Shown: piece after piece, positions 1 to 6,689 of the stretch
Layout of the letters: every line of letters starts with the position of its first letter
Position numbering within the stretch: the stretch's first letter is position 1
Source: an uncultured Clostridia bacterium
Lineage (GTDB): Bacteria; Bacillota; Clostridia; Christensenellales; Borkfalkiaceae
NCBI GenBank assembly: GCA_937915565.1
Contig: CALDMH010000130.1
Location: 1 to 12,098 of the forward strand
Direction: 5' to 3'
DNA length: 12,098 nt
The notes under the pieces: model-generated
Told to the model about the DNA's origin: nothing
Databases searched by the model: none
What the model saw: the letters and a program-made list of their open reading frames with translations, nothing else
Made by a program: the position numbers and the translations under genes

Positions 1-23
1 ATAATCAGGAGGTATATTTTTCT

Positions 24-971
24 ATGATGGAAATAGAAACGCCCAAGATAGTGACCGTTGAAAGCGAAGACAGAACGTATGCGAAAATAGTAGCCGAGCC
101 CCTTGAAAAGGGCTTCGGGCTTACTCTCGGCAACGCTTTGAGGAGGACGCTTTTATCGTCGCTTCCGGGAGCGGCTGCTCAGGGAATCAAATTTGCAAAC
201 GGAATCGTAAAACACGAGTTTTCAACCGTACCGGGAGTGAAAGAGGACGTTACCGAAATAATATTGAATATTAAGGGCATAGCGTTCAAAACCACCACGA
301 CGGCTTCCGATTTCAAAAAGGTATTAAGGCTTTACAAGACGGGCCCTGCCGTAGTTCTTGCAGGGGATATTGCGTCCGATATGGAGGTTGAAGTTCTCAA
401 TAAGGACGCCTATATTTGCACGCTTGATAAAGGCGCTGTCCTCGATATGGAAATCACCGTAGGAAGGGACAGAGGTTATAAAGGCGCGGAACACAATAAG
501 ACGGAAGAGATAGATTATATTCCTATCGATTCTATCTACACGCCTGTTAAAAAGGTCAGTTACAACGTTGAAAGTACGAGAGTCGGCCAAAGCACCGATT
601 ACGACAAACTGACGCTCGAAGTGTGGACGAACGGAGCATTTTCGGGTAAGGAAATAATAAGTCTTGCCGCAAAGATTTTAGGCGAGCATATTCAGCTTTT
701 CGCGCTCTCCACGGTTATGAGCGGTCCTATCATCGTCAATAAACCGGAGAACAATATGGACCAGATAATCAATATGAGCATCGAAGAGATGGATTTATCC
801 GTACGTTCCTACAACTGCTTGAAGAGAGCAAACATTCACACTGTGGGCGATTTGACCAAAAAGACGGAAGACGATATGCTTAAAGTGAGAAATTTGGGCA
901 AAAAGTCGTTGGACGAGGTAATCTACAAATTAAACACCTACGGTTTATCATTAAAAGAAAAGGAGGACTAA
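24..971 (+). CDS. rpoA: DNA-directed RNA polymerase subunit alpha
   Basis: The alpha subunit dimerises to start assembly of cytoplasmic RNA polymerase, and its C-terminal domain contacts UP-element DNA and activators. The 315-residue product has the usual family length. The N-terminal assembly domain covers about residues 1-235 and includes the early GFGLTLGNALRRTLLSS signature (30-46). The C-terminal domain covers about 250-310. It has the helix-hairpin-helix segment SVRSYNCLKRANI (259-271), where R261 aligns with the DNA-contacting Arg265 of E. coli, and VRNLGKKSLDEV (288-299). There are two adjacent ATG codons. I chose the first because AGGAGGT at 7-13 lies 10 nt upstream of it, against 13 nt for the second. 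The rplQ ribosome binding site is embedded in its last codons, the classic rpoA-rplQ arrangement at the end of the large ribosomal protein operon. The identification is very secure. Confidence 0.99.
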   Translation: MMEIETPKIVTVESEDRTYAKIVAEPLEKGFGLTLGNALRRTLLSSLPGAAAQGIKFANGIVKHEFSTVPGVKEDVTEIILNIKGIAFKTTTTASDFKKVLRLYKTGPAVVLAGDIASDMEVEVLNKDAYICTLDKGAVLDMEITVGRDRGYKGAEHNKTEEIDYIPIDSIYTPVKKVSYNVESTRVGQSTDYDKLTLEVWTNGAFSGKEIISLAAKILGEHIQLFALSTVMSGPIIVNKPENNMDQIINMSIEEMDLSVRSYNCLKRANIHTVGDLTKKTEDDMLKVRNLGKKSLDEVIYKLNTYGLSLKEKED

Positions 972-974
972 GAA

Positions 975-1511
975 ATGCCAAGAAAATTAGGTATGACAAC
1001 CACGCAGAGAAAAGCGGTATTAAGAAATCAGGCGTCGAACCTTTTGTGGTATGGCAGAATCGAAACTACTCTCGGCAGAGCTAAAGAACTCAGACCGTAC
1101 GTAGAAAAGATTATCACGCTTGCCATTAACAGTTATGACGACGTCGTTGAAACCACCGTTACCACTAAGGATAAAAAAGGCAAGGACGTAACCACCAAGG
1201 TTCTTAAAGACGGAGGAAAGAAGCTTGCTGCAAGAAGAAAGATTATGAGTCTTACTTATGACCTTCAAGAGCAGAGAGGCAAAAACGTTGAGAAGAACGC
1301 CGACGGAGAAGTTAAGGTTACGAGAGAATCCGTTAAGGATTTCAAGGCGAGAACGGCCGGCGTTAAGCATCCGCTCGTTGAGAAAATCTTCAACCAGATT
1401 GCTCCCGAATATGCCGAATCCGGAAGAAAGGGCGGTTATACGAGAATTTATCAGCTCGGTATGAGAAGAGGCGACGCCGCTGACGTTGCTATTATCGAAC
1501 TCGTTAAATAA
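975..1511 (+). CDS. rplQ: 50S ribosomal protein L17 (bL17), enlarged form
   Basis: This is bL17 of the large ribosomal subunit, located near the peptide exit tunnel. The family signatures are present: the N-terminal RKLGMTTTQRKAVLRNQ stretch (3-19), RIETTLGRAKELRPYVEKII (28-47) and the C-terminal GGYTRIYQLGMRRGDAADVAIIEL block. The protein is 178 residues, against about 120-130 in B. subtilis and E. coli. The extra length is in two charged insertions at roughly residues 55-82 and 97-128, between otherwise conserved blocks, so it is an elaboration and not a fusion. From memory, similarly enlarged bL17 proteins occur in Clostridia. The gene starts 3 nt after the rpoA stop, with AGGAGG (961-966) overlapping the end of rpoA, so the two are probably translationally coupled. 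An intrinsic terminator follows. Confidence 0.98.
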   Translation: MPRKLGMTTTQRKAVLRNQASNLLWYGRIETTLGRAKELRPYVEKIITLAINSYDDVVETTVTTKDKKGKDVTTKVLKDGGKKLAARRKIMSLTYDLQEQRGKNVEKNADGEVKVTRESVKDFKARTAGVKHPLVEKIFNQIAPEYAESGRKGGYTRIYQLGMRRGDAADVAIIELVK

Positions 1512-1530
1512 TTTAATTTTAACAATTAAC

Positions 1531-1557
1531 AAAGGGCTTCCTTGCGAAGCCCTTTTT
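1531..1557 (+). terminator. Intrinsic terminator after rplQ
   Basis: A perfect 10-bp stem, aaagggcttc (1531-1540) with gaagcccttt (1546-1555), encloses a 5-nt loop cttgc. The last bases of the right arm begin a T tract at 1553-1557. It starts 19 nt after the rplQ stop and should end the ribosomal protein transcript. The left arm begins with AAA, so some activity in the other direction is possible, but no minus-strand gene is present to need it. Confidence 0.93.
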
Positions 1558-1790
1558 GTCGTGCGGGAATAAATGCAGGAAAGCGCGTCTTTTGCGGCGT
1601 TAAAAAAGCAAAAAGTGCCGATAATCGACTTATAGACCGACTTATTTGATTTTTGTCGTGAAAAAGATTGCCCCGAAACGAGCTTAAAATCCGCAAAGTC
1701 GGGAAAGCGACGAGCGCGAATTAAAGGATAAATAGTAACGAAACGGGCAAAATTTGGTGAAATTTGGCAAAAACGGGGCACGGAAAGTCT
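1558..1790. other. Gene-free spacer with no recognised element
   Basis: I see no convincing coding frame, RNA gene or strong hairpin here. There are short direct repeats, such as cgactta at two nearby sites (about 1627 and 1640) and aaatttgg at two sites (about 1750-1767), but nothing with a clear function. A long minus-strand open frame crosses this region and continues through rplQ. It has no family resemblance and is best read as a shadow. Confidence 0.55.
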
Positions 1791-1791
1791 G

Positions 1792-1861
1792 AAAAAAAAT
1801 CAACTAAAAATCAAAAAAAAACGCAAAAACGATTGAAATAATTTGCGTAATATGGTATTAT
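1792..1861 (+). promoter_or_regulatory. Strong predicted sigma-A promoter with upstream phased A-tracts
   Basis: TTGAAA at 1833-1838 is separated by 17 bp from TATTAT at 1856-1861. TG at 1853-1854 makes this an extended -10 (TGnTATTAT). A second hexamer, TATAAT at 1865-1870, overlaps but has only a poor -35 (TTTGCG, 1842-1847). Upstream lie A-tracts at about 1792-1799, 1806-1810, 1813-1821 and 1825-1829. Their 9-13 bp spacing is the pattern expected of an UP element or a curved segment. Transcription would start near 1868, giving a leader of about 170 nt before the 1312-residue protein gene. This is inferred from sequence only. Confidence 0.75.
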
Positions 1862-1910
1862 AAATATAATAGAAGTAAAAGTATATTTTGATTGGGTTGC
1901 GGAGAGTTTC

Positions 1911-2013
1911 TGCGAATCGCCGAAATCGCGATAATTGCGGAAGTCGCCAAAATTTGCAAAGGTTGCGAAAAACGCGTAAGTCGCAAAATCGCGGCGATAG
2001 CGTAACGCAACGC
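1911..2013 (+). repeat. Degenerate 9-nt tandem repeat in the 5' leader
   Basis: The leader between the promoter and the start codon at 2042 is built from about ten degenerate units, each ending in CGC or TGC. Successive units include cgaaatcgc, gataattgc, ggaagtcgc, caaaatttgc, aaaggttgc, gaaaaacgc, gtaagtcgc, aaaatcgc and ggcgatagc. Most are 9 nt long, and a few are 7-10 nt. The consensus is roughly gnAAnTCGC. Some neighbouring words are complementary, for example ttgcga (1963-1968) with tcgcaa (1981-1986), so weak local pairing is possible. No function is assigned. It could be a binding-site array, a structured leader or slipped-strand expansion. Confidence 0.6.
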
Positions 2014-2041
2014 GCGATAACAATCAATTTGGAGAACGTCT

Positions 2042-5000
2042 ATGAATAACAGGCTCGTAAAAAAGAGAATATCGATTGCCGTATTCACACTGCTTATTGC
2101 GCTTTTCACAGCGTTATTTGCGGTTTCGTGCGGCGGCGGAGGAGATTCGTCTTCATCGTCCGACGGGGGAACGGTTGTTACGCCGACTATCGATAACGGC
2201 GCAATGGTCACGGACGCGCATCTTCCGGTTTACAAGGCTTATTCGAGTTTGCCTTCTTACAATCTCGAATCGTTGAGGGCCAGAAGGGATACGCTTGTTT
2301 CCGCGATAAACGGGGACGGAAAAAACAAAGGCTATAAAGCCCTGTTTGCCGAAACGTCGATTGATAGCGGAAAGGTTGTCAAGGAGTCGGTTATTTCCTA
2401 CGAGATAGACCCGGGGAACGTAAAGTTCGACGAGTTGGTAAGCAAGGTGAACAATTACATAGGCGAGGCCAAATCGACCGTTACGGACGACGACCTGCTT
2501 ATCGCCGCAAAACTTTTGTACGAGGACCACGACCTTAACGGACTTTACGGAGTTTATCAAACCTCTTACAGGTTCTATTCCAACTACGTCTTCAAGCCGA
2601 AGGATTACACGGTGGAAAGCAACGGCGGATATTTATCCGAAGACCCCGACGGTTTAGCCGGATATAAAGCCAAGGATATTATCGCAAGCGCGAAAAAGGT
2701 TCTCGCGAAGAATCTTAAAATCGAGGGAAGCGACGGCGAGGGGCGCACGGATTGCACTACCGATTGCAACGCGACGTATGCGGAAGAATACGTAAAGACC
2801 TTTGAAACCGGCACGCTTACGAAATTGGTCGGCGAGAGCGAAAAGGCAAAACAAAAACTCGAAGACGCGCAAAAGAAATTCGATTTTTATTACGAGTTGC
2901 TTTACAAGTCCGGTAAATACGAAGACGAAACTGTAAACCCGTCCGAGCTTACTGCTCAACAGGTAGTTTACGGCGGCGACGCGGAAAAAGCCGAACTGGC
3001 AGCGGAAACGGAATATAAATTCAATCGCGCTACGATGGAAGCCGTTTACAAATATTCCGCAATCGGCGATAGCGACCTCGAATACAAACTGCAACAAATA
3101 ACGAAAAAATACTTTGAAAAAGCCACGGTCGAAAAAGGTTTGAAAACCTATATGGAGGCCGCGAACGAAAGAGTGAACAAGTTCGGAATGACGGCGCAAA
3201 TCGAAGCGGCGGATACCGAAGAGGAGAGAACGGAAAAAACCGAAGCCTGGCTTTCCGAACTGAAAGCCACGGAGAGTTACTTAACTCACTTCGAGAAACT
3301 TAAAGATTACAGGTTGGAGTTGTCCGACGGCGTAACGGTCATAGATTTGAAAACTATGACGGTGCAGGACGGAAACGCCGAGCCCGGCGAAGAGTATAAA
3401 GGTTCGGACTGGAATATAGTGAGAGATATTCTCAATAAGTATTCCGGACTTACGAAATCCGCAATCGACGCGATAAGGATTTCCAACGCAAACAAATACG
3501 GAGTGTCTTCGGACGCGACGGTGAGCCACAACGTAGACGTTGCGAACAAGCTTGCCGACACCGTAACTTCGAGATACGGCGAAAAGAAGCCTAGATATAA
3601 CGGTTACGAAATCGCAAAGGGATTTGCGAACAGCTACATAAAGGACGCCGCGTTAAGAACCGACGACGACGCGACTAAATCGGTCGCCTGGTTCAAAAAC
3701 GTCGCAACGCTTTCTTACACGCCTGCCGAAAACGAAAAAATCTTCGTTCTCGACGCGTTGAACGGCATCTTCCCGCCGGATAATCCGATAACGGGCATAT
3801 TCAATAAATTATTCCCGCAGGAAAAAATCCCCACCGTGAAGGTGACCGCCGTCGGTAAGGACGGAAACGAAATAAAATGTTTCGACGGCAACGCGAAGTT
3901 AAAGGTCGTGTTCGGCGGAATCCCGGCAACGGAGAGAAACGTCAACATAATTCTTAACGACGAGAAGCGACTCGAAACGGCGACGAAAGCCCTTTCCGCA
4001 ACGGAAAAGGAAAACCTTAAAGACGCGCGCAGTTTAAGATACTATATTTCCTTCTCTGTATTAGTTCCCGCAGAAACGGCGGAAATCGGACAGAACAACA
4101 AGAACGGAAATTATCTCGCGATGGACGAAAAAGACTTCGAGAGAGTTAAGGCCGCCAACGAGGGAATGAGATTTAAAGTCGAGTTGACCTTCGACGGCGA
4201 AAAAGTTCAGAAAGCGAGTGAATTTGTTGCAATCGGTTACGAACATTCAAGAATCAAGTTCGTCAGCGAGAATCAACAAGAAATAAAAGACGGAGATGAG
4301 GATATAAAAATGACATTCTTCCTTGAAAACGTAACCACCAAGATGTCGGTAGCAATTTTAAGTCAGGATTCTTTCAAGAACGTAGCGTTTTTCGTTGCGA
4401 TAGGCGTTATCGCTCTTATCGTTGCGGTCGTCGTGATATGCGCTATCGTATCTCATAACAGACGCAAGAAATACAAAGTTAAATACAACGCTTTGGGCGG
4501 CAGATTCTCCGGCGGACAAAGAGTTAAATTCTGCAAGAATTACGTTTACCCCGATAATCCCACGAGAAAGGGATACCGCTTTATGGGTTGGTACGCAAAC
4601 AAGAAATGCACCAAGAAGTTTGTCGTTTCCGCAAAGAACAAAGGCAAGTGCGTAACCGCTTATGCAAAATGGTTGCCGCAGGCCAAATACGATAAGCTCA
4701 ACGAGGCTCAGGAGGCCATAACCAAGAGAGTAAACGCTTGCAGCGATTATCGCGGCAAAGCGAACGGAACTGCCGGCACGGGAATTCACCAAGCGCCGAT
4801 AGGTTACGAGGAAGACCCGAGAATAACCAAACTCGAAATCGAAAAACTTTCCTATGAAGCGAAGAAAGCCGAAGAAGAAAGAAAAGCCGAGGAAGTAAGG
4901 CTTCAAACGATTAGAGAAATCGAAGCGGCAAAGAATAACGACGCCGCCAAGGAAAACGCGGAGAAGGAAGCCGAAAAAGCTAAACTTGCTCTTCAACAGG

Positions 5001-5980
5001 CTCTTGCCGAAAGAGAAGCTCTCATCGCTCTCGCAAAAGCGGAGGAAAGAAACAAGGTTCTCGAAGAACTTGCGGATAAGGGCGGCGCAGAAGGCGGAGT
5101 AAGCGAAGAGAAAGTAAACGAAATAGTCGATAAAAAGATTAAGGCTTACGACGAACAGAGAGCCAAAGAAATCGCCCTTGAAAAATCGAGATTAGACGGT
5201 GAACTCGCCGCAAAGATAGCTGCCGAACAGGCAAGGCTTGCCGAAGAAAAAGCCGCTGCTTTCGACGCGGGCAAGGCGTTTGACGAACTTAAAGCCGAAA
5301 TGCTCGGTTATAAACCCGCCGACGAACTCGACTTCGGTTTGAACGAATCGGAAGTCGTCGCGCTTATAAAGGTTACGGGCGACGCCGTCGCTTTGGAAGT
5401 CGACCTCGATAAGGCCGAATGCGAAGCCAAAGGATTTGCGGTTAAGGACGGCGAAAAACTTGCGTCCGCAATGCTCGTCGAAAAGGACGAAGATAAGGCT
5501 TTGGCAAAAGAGCTTATCGAAGAAGTTCTTTACGAAAAGGGCTATATGAAGGGCGAAAAGGTTGCCGCCACGGAAAGCAGCGCGGAAGAAAGAGCCGCAG
5601 GGTTCGAATTTAACGTTGCGAAAGGAAGAGTTGCTGCAACTGCCGAAGAGTTCTTAAAACTCATAAGAGTAAACGCAAAATCGTACGTTTTAACCGAAGG
5701 CGAAGTAAACGAGAAATTGCTTATGAAGGCTTTCGTTGCAAACGATAAAGTATATATCTACCTCAACGTTACGGGCGACGGATTCAACGCCGCAGACGAA
5801 ACGATGCAGGCAGAAGGGCTCGGAACGTTTATGGTTGTTAAAACCGCGGACGATTGCAAAAAGGCTCTTGCGGCGATAGCTCTTATGATGCGTGAAAACG
5901 GACTCGTTCGTTATCCTGCCGGAGCAGGCGTTACGGAAGAAGCAAGCGGTAAAGGTTTCGCTTACACTCTTAAAGCGTAA
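2042..5980 (+). CDS. Large putative lipoprotein with internal TM helix, InlB-type repeat and coiled coil
   Basis: This is an unrecognised 1312-residue protein. Residues 1-30 form a lipoprotein-type signal peptide: basic RLVKKR, a hydrophobic core, then AVSC with Cys30 as the likely lipidated residue, followed by a Gly/Ser/Asp linker. Residues of about 45-775 are a large hydrophilic region with no motif I recognise. A single membrane helix spans about 781-803 and is followed by HNRRKK. Residues 811-877 resemble one Listeria-Bacteroides (Flg_new/InlB-type) repeat, with GYRFMGWYANKK and a closing VTAYAKW. Residues of about 928-1075 are Ala/Glu/Lys-rich heptad-like coiled coil, broken by a Gly-rich hinge near 1017-1024. 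A novel domain of about 235 residues ends the protein. If Cys30 is anchored outside, the positive-inside rule puts everything after 803 in the cytoplasm, which is odd for an InlB-type repeat. GGAG at 2031-2034 supports the ATG at 2042. The gene has its own promoter. Confidence 0.9.
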   Translation: MNNRLVKKRISIAVFTLLIALFTALFAVSCGGGGDSSSSSDGGTVVTPTIDNGAMVTDAHLPVYKAYSSLPSYNLESLRARRDTLVSAINGDGKNKGYKALFAETSIDSGKVVKESVISYEIDPGNVKFDELVSKVNNYIGEAKSTVTDDDLLIAAKLLYEDHDLNGLYGVYQTSYRFYSNYVFKPKDYTVESNGGYLSEDPDGLAGYKAKDIIASAKKVLAKNLKIEGSDGEGRTDCTTDCNATYAEEYVKTFETGTLTKLVGESEKAKQKLEDAQKKFDFYYELLYKSGKYEDETVNPSELTAQQVVYGGDAEKAELAAETEYKFNRATMEAVYKYSAIGDSDLEYKLQQITKKYFEKATVEKGLKTYMEAANERVNKFGMTAQIEAADTEEERTEKTEAWLSELKATESYLTHFEKLKDYRLELSDGVTVIDLKTMTVQDGNAEPGEEYKGSDWNIVRDILNKYSGLTKSAIDAIRISNANKYGVSSDATVSHNVDVANKLADTVTSRYGEKKPRYNGYEIAKGFANSYIKDAALRTDDDATKSVAWFKNVATLSYTPAENEKIFVLDALNGIFPPDNPITGIFNKLFPQEKIPTVKVTAVGKDGNEIKCFDGNAKLKVVFGGIPATERNVNIILNDEKRLETATKALSATEKENLKDARSLRYYISFSVLVPAETAEIGQNNKNGNYLAMDEKDFERVKAANEGMRFKVELTFDGEKVQKASEFVAIGYEHSRIKFVSENQQEIKDGDEDIKMTFFLENVTTKMSVAILSQDSFKNVAFFVAIGVIALIVAVVVICAIVSHNRRKKYKVKYNALGGRFSGGQRVKFCKNYVYPDNPTRKGYRFMGWYANKKCTKKFVVSAKNKGKCVTAYAKWLPQAKYDKLNEAQEAITKRVNACSDYRGKANGTAGTGIHQAPIGYEEDPRITKLEIEKLSYEAKKAEEERKAEEVRLQTIREIEAAKNNDAAKENAEKEAEKAKLALQQALAEREALIALAKAEERNKVLEELADKGGAEGGVSEEKVNEIVDKKIKAYDEQRAKEIALEKSRLDGELAAKIAAEQARLAEEKAAAFDAGKAFDELKAEMLGYKPADELDFGLNESEVVALIKVTGDAVALEVDLDKAECEAKGFAVKDGEKLASAMLVEKDEDKALAKELIEEVLYEKGYMKGEKVAATESSAEERAAGFEFNVAKGRVAATAEEFLKLIRVNAKSYVLTEGEVNEKLLMKAFVANDKVYIYLNVTGDGFNAADETMQAEGLGTFMVVKTADDCKKALAAIALMMRENGLVRYPAGAGVTEEASGKGFAYTLKA

Positions 5981-6000
5981 AAATAAAAACAAAGCATAAA

Positions 6001-6033
6001 TTCTTGCCTTCTTCCGTTGGGAGAAGGCAAGAA
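6001..6033. other. Perfect 12-bp inverted repeat (hairpin) in first repeat copy
   Basis: The left arm at 6001-6012 (ttcttgccttct) is the exact reverse complement of 6022-6033 (agaaggcaagaa). The 9-nt loop can close further by T-G, C-G and C-G pairs to a 3-nt GTT loop. It starts 20 nt after the stop of the 1312-residue gene. No T tract follows it on the + strand, so it is not a standard intrinsic terminator. It may stabilise the 3' end, act as a processing site or be part of a dispersed repeat. The same right arm recurs at 6142-6153, so an alternative long-range pairing is possible. Confidence 0.8.
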
Positions 6034-6196
6034 CATTCATAAAAAGCGTATTTGCCGTCGGAATAGGGCAAGGTAATTATAAAAGAGTATTTGCCGCCGA
6101 GAAATGACAGACGCTTTTGCAAAAGAGTATTTGCCGTCGGGAGAAGGCAAGAACATTCATAAAAAGCACGTTCGCCGTTCGGCGGAGATAAAAGGA
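6001..6196. repeat. About five tandem copies of a 40-bp repeat
   Basis: The spacer holds head-to-tail units starting at 6001, 6041, 6081, 6121 and 6161, each 40 bp, the last one partial and diverged. The typical unit begins AAAAAGnGTATTTGCCGTCGG and continues with GAGAAGGCAAGAACATTCAT. Copies one and four share 29 identical bases (6019-6047 and 6139-6167) exactly 120 bp apart, while copies two and three are more diverged. The 40-bp period is not a multiple of three, and the minus-strand open frame through it lacks a start context, so it is not coding. Within units TTGCC and GGCAA can pair. The last copy holds a short hairpin (TTCGCC, GTTC, GGCGGA) just before the greA ribosome binding site. 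Confidence 0.85.
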
Positions 6197-6204
6197 GCAA
6201 AAAA

Positions 6205-6675
6205 ATGAGCGAAAAGGTAATTCTTACCGAAGAAGGATATAAGCAACTCGAAAAAAGACTTGAAGAATTAAAATTCGTTAAGCGTCCCGAAATAACCGAA
6301 AGAATCAAAATAGCAAGAGATTTCGGCGACCTTTCGGAAAACGCCGAATACGACGCCGCGAAGAACGAGCAGGCGAGAATCGAGGGCGAAATCGTTGAAA
6401 TTGAGGCAAAACTTAAAATTGCCGAGATAATCAAAACCGACGGCGGACACGACGTCGTAAACGTCGGAAACAAAGTTAAAGTTCTCGATATAGATATGGA
6501 CGAAGAAACCGAATACGAGATAGTCGGAACGACCGAGGCGGATATTTCCGTCAACAGAATCTCAAACGAATCTCCTCTCGGCAAGGCTTTGGTCGGCGCG
6601 AAACTCGGCGAAACGGTCACCGTAAAAGCCCCCAAGTGTTCTTATCAGGTTAAAATTCTCGGAATAGACGCCTGA
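6205..6675 (+). CDS. greA: Transcription elongation factor GreA
   Basis: GreA enters the secondary channel of backtracked RNA polymerase and stimulates cleavage of the 3' end of the nascent RNA. The 156-residue product has the usual family length of about 158. The N-terminal antiparallel coiled coil covers about residues 5-75. Its tip carries the signature GDLSENAEYDAAKNEQ (41-56), and D42 and E45 match the acidic pair that helps position catalytic Mg2+ in E. coli GreA. An FKBP-like C-terminal domain follows at about 82-156, including SPLGKALVGAKLGETVTV. AAAGGAG at 6191-6197 lies 7 nt before the ATG. I find no clear promoter in the upstream repeat spacer. Transcription may read through from the upstream gene or start within the repeats. 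The next gene begins 14 nt after the stop, so greA probably heads or belongs to the greA-tmk-holB-ricT run. Confidence 0.97.
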   Translation: MSEKVILTEEGYKQLEKRLEELKFVKRPEITERIKIARDFGDLSENAEYDAAKNEQARIEGEIVEIEAKLKIAEIIKTDGGHDVVNVGNKVKVLDIDMDEETEYEIVGTTEADISVNRISNESPLGKALVGAKLGETVTVKAPKCSYQVKILGIDA

Positions 6676-6689
6676 AAACAGCGGAAAAA

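Noticed and set aside
1020..1781. Minus-strand open frame of 253 codons across rplQ and the spacer
   Set aside because: Most of it is antisense to the certain rplQ gene, it crosses the rplQ terminator, and the product resembles no family I know.
1888..2049. Arg-rich leader peptide frame overlapping the start of the 1312-residue gene
   Set aside because: It has only TTG starts without a Shine-Dalgarno sequence, and its composition follows from the 9-nt repeat. The overlap of its stop with the ATG at 2042 is probably chance.
6001..6040. Intrinsic terminator after the 1312-residue gene
   Set aside because: The hairpin is strong but is followed by aacattcat and not a T run, so it is reported only as a hairpin.
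6052..6085. Promoter for greA inside the repeats (TTGCCG with TAATTA or TATAAA)
   Set aside because: The hexamers are poor and the spacing to the better one is about 20 bp. The evidence is too weak to list.
6001..6196. Possible small CRISPR array
   Set aside because: The repeats are directly head to tail at 40 bp with no distinct spacers, differ between copies, and no cas gene is nearby.
5970..6635. Minus-strand open frame of 221 codons covering the repeat block and part of greA
   Set aside because: It runs antisense to greA, contains the 40-bp repeats as out-of-step peptide repeats, and has no recognisable domain or ribosome binding site.
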